The notes beneath the pieces are model-generated. The model was not told where the DNA came from. It did no database searches and saw nothing but the letters and a program-made list of their open reading frames with translations. Positions 59,409-64,000 of a stretch of 64,000 nt of DNA are shown here, piece after piece. Position numbers and translations under genes: made by a program. Source of the stretch: Arthrobacter antioxidans (GTDB lineage Bacteria > Actinomycetota > Actinomycetes > Actinomycetales > Micrococcaceae); NCBI RefSeq assembly GCF_023100725.1, contig NZ_CP095501.1, positions 1,550,001-1,614,000 of the forward strand, written 5' to 3'. How positions within the stretch are numbered: position 1 is the first letter of the stretch; each line of letters opens with the position of its first letter.

Positions 59409-60209
59409 CTAGCGGATGTCGATGGTCCGGACGATCTTGCCCCGGAGCGCCGGCATGAGGTGGTGGACGCCCATCAGTCCGAGCCCGTACCGGCGGACGC
59501 GCCGCATCGACGTCGCCACCCGCAGCTGCGGGTCGATGTGCACGGCGCCGAGGCCGAGGCGGCGCGAGATCCTGACGGAGAAGTCGATGTCCTCGTCGCG
59601 CTCGTCGATCGACGTCCGCGCGATCCCGCCGCTCGCCAGGTAGGCCGCGGAACGCACCGCCATGTTGTGTCCGGCGACGAAGCGCAGGTAGGCGGGGTCA
59701 AGGTGCTGCACAGCCATCATGACCCGCAGCGTCGCCATCGCACCGGGCATGAGGAGGTCATCCCCCCACCGGAAGTGCCCGTCCCGCAGCGGGACGCTCG
59801 TGCCGCCGATCAGCTGCACCTCCGGGTACTGCGTGAACAGGGCGCGGATGCGGCTGGTCCAGTCCGCCTCGGGCTCGCTGTCGCCGTCGGTGCGGGCCAC
59901 GAGCGTGAAGCCGTCCGCGATGGCCGCGCGGAACCCGGTATCGCACGCCGCGCCCGTGCCCTTCTGCCGCTCCACCAGGAGCCGGACGTCGAGGCCGGGC
60001 TGGGCGGCCGCGTAGCCTTCGACGCGCTGCACGGTGTCATCGGTGGAGCCGTTGTCCACGACGTAGATGCGCAGGTCCGCGGCGTCGCGCTGCCCGCGGA
60101 GGGCGTCGAGTGTGCGGGCGATGCCGGGTTCGTTGAACACCGGGACGACGACGGCGAGGCGGTGGGTCACGAAAGGGTCCTTCGGGGAAGCGGGGGTGTC
60201 GTCGGTCAT
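59409..60209 (-). CDS. Family 2 glycosyltransferase
   Basis: The 266-residue protein is a GT-A fold transferase: HRLAVVVPVFNEPGIARTLDALRG, VVDNGSTDDTVQRVEGY, GTGAACDTGFRAAI, then ARTDGDSEPEADW (DxD-like metal motif) and DLLMPGAMATL. The end, ERDEDIDFSVRISRRLGLGAVHIDPQLRVATSMRRVRRYG, fits the family. The sugar donor and acceptor are unknown. The frame runs on to 60296 through the short remnant upstream, but the conserved part starts soon after ATG 60209. It overlaps no gene. It has no membrane helix, so it should be cytoplasmic. Confidence 0.88.
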   Translation of the reverse strand: MTDDTPASPKDPFVTHRLAVVVPVFNEPGIARTLDALRGQRDAADLRIYVVDNGSTDDTVQRVEGYAAAQPGLDVRLLVERQKGTGAACDTGFRAAIADGFTLVARTDGDSEPEADWTSRIRALFTQYPEVQLIGGTSVPLRDGHFRWGDDLLMPGAMATLRVMMAVQHLDPAYLRFVAGHNMAVRSAAYLASGGIARTSIDERDEDIDFSVRISRRLGLGAVHIDPQLRVATSMRRVRRYGLGLMGVHHLMPALRGKIVRTIDIR

Positions 60210-60213
60210 GGCG

Positions 60214-60390
60214 TCATGGGGCGTCGAGGTCGGATGCGGCGAACGTGTCGCGGGACGGCAGGCTGATGAGGTTCTGGATGTGGTGGCCGGACTCATGGGC
60301 CACGCCGCCGCCGATGGCCGCGCCCCGTCCTCGCCCCCGCCGGTCGCTGACCCGCGAGGGGTCGCGTCGGACGTTGTCGATGAAGCTCAT
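60214..60390 (-). pseudogene. Neutral zinc metallopeptidase remnant with internal deletion
   Basis: The 58-codon ORF starts MSFIDNVRRDPSRVSDRRGR, close to the N-terminus of neutral zinc metallopeptidases of the YpfJ/KPN_02809 type. It continues AAIGGG and then passes without a break to VAHESGHHIQNL, the HExxH zinc-binding helix, which in full-length proteins lies well over 100 residues further on. It then reads ISLPSRDTFAASDLDAP and stops. It looks like an in-frame internal deletion plus loss of the C-terminus. It lies 5 bp upstream of the glycosyltransferase start. The alternative is a real miniature protein. Confidence 0.6.
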
Positions 60391-60445
60391 GATCCAACCA
60401 TAAGCCGACTTAGCGTTGACGGGGGTCGCGGCCCGCCGGTGGACG

Positions 60446-61246
60446 CTAGGGGAGCGGCGCGAGCGCGCGGGTGGGCGGCGTCCGGGCGGCGAGCACGTCC
60501 GCGGCGCTCAGCCGCAGTGCCCGGAGATCCTTCTCGAGGACCACCGCTGCGCGCTTGTTGCCGCCGGCGTTCAGATGGACCTTGTCGGCGAGGAAGGCCG
60601 CGAGGTCGTGGGTCGTCAGCCAGTCACCCGCCGAGACGAAGGGAATGCCTCGTTTCTCCGCCAGACCGCCCAGCAGGGTGTCCACCTCGTGGCGCCGGCC
60701 GCCGCCGTCCTCGGCGCTGCGGCTGAGGGTGCCGACCATGACGAGGCGTGATGACGGATAGATGCGCTGGAGACCGAGGATCAGGGCGTTCGCACTGCCG
60801 AGGATGTCGCCGTCGGACGCCCCGAGTGCGGCATCGTTGCCGCCGCCGCCGATGACGACGAGGGCCGGGTCCCCGTGCGGCAGGACCCACCGGTTGCTCG
60901 TGAGGGAGTCGTAGTAGTTGGGGACGCGGTCGCGATGGTTCGACGCGACGAATCCTGTGCCGCCCGCTCCCGCGAACCTCACCGAGTAGCCGAGGCTGCG
61001 CAGGGCGACCTGCGGCCAGCTCTGCTTCCCGGAGGCCTGGGAGTCGCCGATGAGGACGGCGGTGCGCGGGAGATCCTGCACCACGATCTCCCGCCGGTCC
61101 GTGGACGGGTTTTCCACGATGCTGCCGACCGGGAGCGATGGGTCGGGGGTGTCCGCCGCGGCGGGGGGAACGCAGCCGAGGAGGAGGCCCAGTGCCACGA
61201 CGGCCGACAGGACCGCCGCGCGGGGACCGCCAGTGCTCCCACCCAT
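60446..61246 (-). CDS. Secreted SGNH/GDSL-type hydrolase
   Basis: The 266-residue protein has a signal peptide with a possible lipobox (VVALGLLLGC) and the SGNH blocks: block I GDSQASGKQSW (catalytic Ser), block II GAGGTGF, block III GGGGND (Asn), and block V DKVHLNAGG (Asp, His). All four catalytic residues are visible. Family members are esterases or lipases, or acetyl hydrolases of surface glycans; the target is unknown. It should act outside the cell. It is on the minus strand next to the MFS and glycosyltransferase genes. Confidence 0.85.
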   Translation of the reverse strand: MGGSTGGPRAAVLSAVVALGLLLGCVPPAAADTPDPSLPVGSIVENPSTDRREIVVQDLPRTAVLIGDSQASGKQSWPQVALRSLGYSVRFAGAGGTGFVASNHRDRVPNYYDSLTSNRWVLPHGDPALVVIGGGGNDAALGASDGDILGSANALILGLQRIYPSSRLVMVGTLSRSAEDGGGRRHEVDTLLGGLAEKRGIPFVSAGDWLTTHDLAAFLADKVHLNAGGNKRAAVVLEKDLRALRLSAADVLAARTPPTRALAPLP

Positions 61247-61359
61247 CGAACCTCACCCTTCTCGCGCCCACCCGCCCCCACAGGCGTTCGCACCAGCCTA
61301 TCGCCGAGGGGCGCCGGACCTGCGCCCCGGCACGCGGTGAGCCGTCGCCCGTGCCCGGC

Positions 61360-62898
61360 CTAGTGCAGGGGTGCCGGGGCGTCGTCGGCGGTCTCGGGCC
61401 TGCGGACGAAGAACGAGGCGACGACGGCGAGCAGGAAGATGACCGCGCCGTACAGGAAGGCCGCGCGGATGCCCCCGGCGAGCGCGGCGTCGGCCGCGGC
61501 GCCGGTCTCCGCGAGCGATGTGCTCCGGAGCGTCATCACCGAGATGAACAGCGCGGTGCCGGCGGCGCCGGCCAGCTGCTGGACGGTGCCGAAGACCGCG
61601 CTGCCATGGGAGTACAGCCGCGGCCGCACCGAGCCCAGGGCCGAGGTGAGGAGCGGCGTGAACATGAGCGCGAGCCCGATGCTGAGCAGCACGTGCGCGC
61701 CGAGGACGAGGGGCACGGGCGTTGTCTCGGTCACCTGCGTCATGGCCCAGAAGACGGCGCTCACCAGGAACGCGCCCGGGATCAGGAGGACGCGGGGTCC
61801 GCGGCGGTCGTAGATGCGCCCGACGATCGGGCCGAGCAGTCCCATGGCCAGCCCGCCGGGAAGCAGGAGCAGGCCGGACTGGAAGGGACTCAGGCCGAGG
61901 ACGGACTGGGCGTAGATGGGGATCAGGATGATGGTGCCGAACAGCGCCATCATGCTGACCGCGATCGCGACGATCGAGACGGAGAAGTTCCTCGAGGTGA
62001 ACACCCGCAGGTCGAGCAGTGCGGCGTCGCGCCGTTGCAGGACGAGCTGGCGGGTGACGAACACCGCGAGGCCGGCCAGGCCGACGACGAGGGGCAGCCA
62101 GGCGGGGACAGGGCTGCCGGTGGACGCCTCGCCGAGCTGGCTCAGCCCGTAGATGATGCCGCCGAAGGCGACGGCGGAGAGGACCACCGAGGGGACGTCG
62201 ATGGAGGATCGCCGCGGCGTGGTCACGTTCTGCATCTTGGCCGAGCCGATGGCCAGGGCCGCGAGCGAGATCGGCAGGACCAGCCAGAACAGCCAGCGCC
62301 AGTCGAGCGCGCTGAGGATGGCGCCGGAGATGGTGGGGCCGAGGGCGGGGGCGACGGAGATGACGATCGAGATGTTGCCCATCACCTTGCCCCGGGAGGC
62401 CGGCGGTACGAGCGTCATGACCGTGGTCATGAGCAGCGGCATCATGATCGCGGTGCCGCTGGCCTGCACCACGCGTCCCACCACGAGGATCTCGAAGCCG
62501 GGAGCCATCGCCGCGATGAACGTGCCCAGGCTGAACAGGCTCATCGCCGCCATGAAGACGGGCCGGGTGTTGAAGCGCTGCAGGAGGAAGCCGGTGATCG
62601 GGATGACCACGGCCATGGTGAGCATGAACGCCGTGGTCAGCCACTGGCCGGCGCCCACCGTGATGCCGAGGTCCGTGACCAGGCGCGGGATCGCGACGCC
62701 CATGATCGTCTCGTTGAGGATCACCACGAACGCCGAGATGAGCAGGAGCGTGATCACCAGCTTGTCGCGGGCCGGGAGGGCGCCTGCTGCGACGGCAGGG
62801 GCGTCCGCCGTCCGGGCGGTCCGGCCGGCGGCGTCCGCGCGCTGCGCGTCCCGGCCGGGATCGGCGTCCGTGACGCGGGACGGGGGGCTCTGGGTCAT
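61360..62898 (-). CDS. DHA2-type MFS multidrug transporter
   Basis: The 512-residue protein has about 14 hydrophobic helices. It shows the DHA2 marks: VVILNETIMGVAIPRLVTDLGI in helix 1, QWLTTAFMLTMAVVIPITGFLLQRF, motif C-like GPTISGAIL (VAPALGPTISGAI) and the loop RIYDRRGPRVLL. Such proteins are proton-driven drug or metabolite exporters; the closest type is EmrB/Lde-like. The first 40 residues are an Ala/Arg/Asp-rich cytoplasmic leader. A short palindrome at 62999-63017 upstream may be its operator, but no regulator gene is adjacent. Confidence 0.88.
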   Translation of the reverse strand: MTQSPPSRVTDADPGRDAQRADAAGRTARTADAPAVAAGALPARDKLVITLLLISAFVVILNETIMGVAIPRLVTDLGITVGAGQWLTTAFMLTMAVVIPITGFLLQRFNTRPVFMAAMSLFSLGTFIAAMAPGFEILVVGRVVQASGTAIMMPLLMTTVMTLVPPASRGKVMGNISIVISVAPALGPTISGAILSALDWRWLFWLVLPISLAALAIGSAKMQNVTTPRRSSIDVPSVVLSAVAFGGIIYGLSQLGEASTGSPVPAWLPLVVGLAGLAVFVTRQLVLQRRDAALLDLRVFTSRNFSVSIVAIAVSMMALFGTIILIPIYAQSVLGLSPFQSGLLLLPGGLAMGLLGPIVGRIYDRRGPRVLLIPGAFLVSAVFWAMTQVTETTPVPLVLGAHVLLSIGLALMFTPLLTSALGSVRPRLYSHGSAVFGTVQQLAGAAGTALFISVMTLRSTSLAETGAAADAALAGGIRAAFLYGAVIFLLAVVASFFVRRPETADDAPAPLH

Positions 62899-62998
62899 GG
62901 GGAATCCGCTCGGTTCTGTGTGCTGCGCGGCTCTTCGGGGCTTGCGCCGGCCGGGTGCCGTCCTTGTCTGTGGTCATACCGGACCGGAGCCCACGATG

Positions 62999-63017
62999 GT
63001 TGATCCGGTCAATCAAC
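62999..63017. promoter_or_regulatory. Inverted repeat in the divergent MFS/thioesterase control region
   Basis: GTTGAT (62999-63004) and ATCAAC (63012-63017) form a 6-bp inverted repeat with a 7-bp spacer. It contains a second, overlapping TTGA..TCAA symmetry. It could be an operator for the divergent genes; no regulator is seen nearby. Confidence 0.35.
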
Positions 63018-63086
63018 TGAACCACGGCCGGCCGGACTCTATTCCGGCTGGAGAGGCCCCGCTCCGGGAGCCGGCCCGCCGTCGCC

Positions 63087-63092
63087 TAGCAT
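63087..63092 (+). promoter_or_regulatory. -10 box for leaderless transcription of the thioesterase-like gene
   Basis: TAGCAT is followed after 7 nt by the GTG at 63100, the likely start codon. Confidence 0.4.
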
Positions 63093-63099
63093 GGGGCGG

Positions 63100-63873
63100 G
63101 TGAATTCTTTCTACCGCGATCTCGGCAGCGGAAAATTCGAGTCGACCATCCACGCCCAGGGCGCCTGGAACCCGCAGGAGCAGCACATGGCCCCCATCTC
63201 GGGCCTGCTCACCCAGTGCCTGCTCGAATGCGAGCCGCGCGAGGGGATGCAGCTCAGCCGCGTGAGCTTCGACATCCTCGGGATGATCCCCGGCGGCGAG
63301 TTCCACGTGACCACCGCCGTCGTCCGTCCCGGGCGGACCATCGAACTGGTCGAGGCCCGCATGGAGGCGGCCGGCCGGACGGCGATCATCGCCAGGGCCT
63401 GGCGGCTCGGCACGCAGGACACGGCCGACGTCGCCGGCGCCGAGGACCCGCGCATGCCCGGCCCCGACGACGCCGGACCGCACGAGGGCATGACGGCGTG
63501 GCCGGGCGGCTTCATCAGATCGCTCGAGGTCCGCGTGGTCCCCGGGCACCGGCCCGGCAGGGGCCAGGTCTGGCTGCGCAATCCCCATGCGATGGTCGAG
63601 GGCCGGCAGTCCTCCGACGTCGTCCGGCTCGTGGGGATGATGGACGCCGCGAACGGGATCGCCTCCCGTGTGGCGCCGGGCGGCGACAGCTGGATGTTCC
63701 CCAATGTGGACCTGCAGATCCACCTCCACCGCATGCCGCGGGGCGAGTGGCTGGGCCTGGACACCCGCGTGACCTTCGGCGAGCACGGCGTGGGCCTGAC
63801 CTCCAGCGTGGTGCACGACCTCGACGGACCCTTCGGGCGCGTGGAGCAGATCCTCACGGTCCGCCGGCTCTGA
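63100..63873 (+). CDS. Thioesterase-like (acyl-CoA thioesterase, TesB/hot-dog type) protein
   Basis: The 257-residue protein has the double hot-dog pattern of TesB-like acyl-CoA thioesterases: HMAPISGLLTQCLLECEPREGMQLSRVSFDILGMIPGGEFHVTTAVVRPGRTIELVEARMEAAGRTAIIARAWRL in the first half, then MMDAANGIASRVAPGGDSWMFPNVDLQIHLHRMPRGEWLGLDTRVTFGEHGVGLTSSVVHDLDGPFGRVEQILTV in the second. The DLQIHLHRMP strand and LDTRVTFG strand are typical. The substrate is unknown. GTG 63100 fits a leaderless mRNA; ATG 63091 would add three residues. Confidence 0.75.
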   Translation: MNSFYRDLGSGKFESTIHAQGAWNPQEQHMAPISGLLTQCLLECEPREGMQLSRVSFDILGMIPGGEFHVTTAVVRPGRTIELVEARMEAAGRTAIIARAWRLGTQDTADVAGAEDPRMPGPDDAGPHEGMTAWPGGFIRSLEVRVVPGHRPGRGQVWLRNPHAMVEGRQSSDVVRLVGMMDAANGIASRVAPGGDSWMFPNVDLQIHLHRMPRGEWLGLDTRVTFGEHGVGLTSSVVHDLDGPFGRVEQILTVRRL

Positions 63874-63902
63874 CCCGCAGGATCCGACCGTACGAGGACC
63901 TG

Positions 63903-63937
63903 GCACCCCGGAATGCCCCGGCCGGTCCGGGGGGTGC
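63903..63937 (+). terminator. Hairpin after the thioesterase-like gene
   Basis: GCACCCC (63903-63909) and GGGGTGC (63931-63937) form a 7-bp outer stem, with further G/C pairing possible inside. It lies 29 bp after the stop. There is no U tract. Confidence 0.45.
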
Positions 63938-63990
63938 ACGGGACACGCAGTCCGCGCCGCCGGGCGGGACGCCGTCGATGAGGAGGAAGC

Positions 63991-64000
63991 ATGCCGAAAG
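63991..64000 (+). CDS. Start of a further gene (partial)
   Basis: ATG 63991 has a near-perfect AGGAGGAAG directly upstream (63980-63988) and begins M-P-K. The gene continues beyond the window, so its product cannot be named. Confidence 0.5.

Overview
The window is high-GC actinobacterial chromosome. Its content (nadD followed by an unknown proline-rich gene and rsfS, a class Ib nrdHIEF operon, metF-metE, a YtrA-type GntR/ABC operon, frequent GTG starts and GTGA/ATGA stop-start overlaps) suggests Micrococcaceae, most likely Arthrobacter in the broad sense. This placement is by recognition only. No transposase, integrase, CRISPR array or rRNA was seen. The only tRNA is tRNA-Ala(GGC).

Layout. 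1-3508: the proA end, a small membrane protein, nadD, an unknown anchored protein, rsfS and a histidine phosphatase, then tRNA-Ala with its own promoter and terminator. 3617-7194: a two-TM potassium channel, a SnoaL-like protein, a PLP decarboxylase and a tiny membrane protein. 7297-9870: pnuC-nadR-nrtR, a nicotinamide riboside salvage operon behind a perfect 12-bp inverted repeat that looks like its NrtR operator. 9937-19000: an accessory-looking stretch of small unknowns, SRPBCC and DUF1905 proteins, a lone AAA ATPase, a coiled-coil/membrane-protein pair, a methyltransferase, an alpha/beta hydrolase, a repeat-bearing lipoprotein and an HNH endonuclease. 19131-23785: an App1-type phosphatase and metF-metE with a structured leader. 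23820-27640: an autoregulated ArsR-SRPBCC-MORN operon, a GerW-like protein and a LysR regulator.

27793-32079: the nrdHIEF operon for deoxyribonucleotide synthesis, preceded by DnaA-box-like heptamers and two candidate NrdR boxes 32 bp apart. 32495-41498: an MFS transporter, two coupled lipoprotein penicillin-recognising enzymes, a CbbX/SpoVK-type AAA ATPase, an SRPBCC protein with an odd tail, a TVGYG/RCK potassium channel and a DUF808 membrane protein. 41578-45384: a MacB-like ABC exporter with a TetR regulator, and a CHRD-type secreted protein. 45472-50211: an antibiotic-resistance-type ABC-F gene with a probable leaderless mini-ORF, RNase Z, a frameshifted GAP-family gene and an AI-2E family permease. 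50485-56620: a CPBP-like membrane protein, then a formylglycine-generating enzyme divergent from its likely client sulfatase, which is followed by fmdB and fmdA. 56660-59393: GntR(YtrA)-ABC-permease-AlkD-like HEAT protein in one translationally coupled operon. 59409-64000: a glycosyltransferase, an internally deleted zinc-metallopeptidase remnant, an SGNH hydrolase, a DHA2 MFS exporter, a thioesterase-like protein and the start of another gene.

The points most worth a second look are the ABC exporter coupled to an AlkD-like protein that seems to lack the usual catalytic tryptophans, the miniature metallopeptidase that keeps only its N-terminus and HExxH helix, the three-codon leaderless ORF before the ABC-F gene, the NrtR and ArsR operators, and a recurrent pattern of -10-like hexamers placed 6-7 nt before start codons, indicating widespread leaderless transcription.
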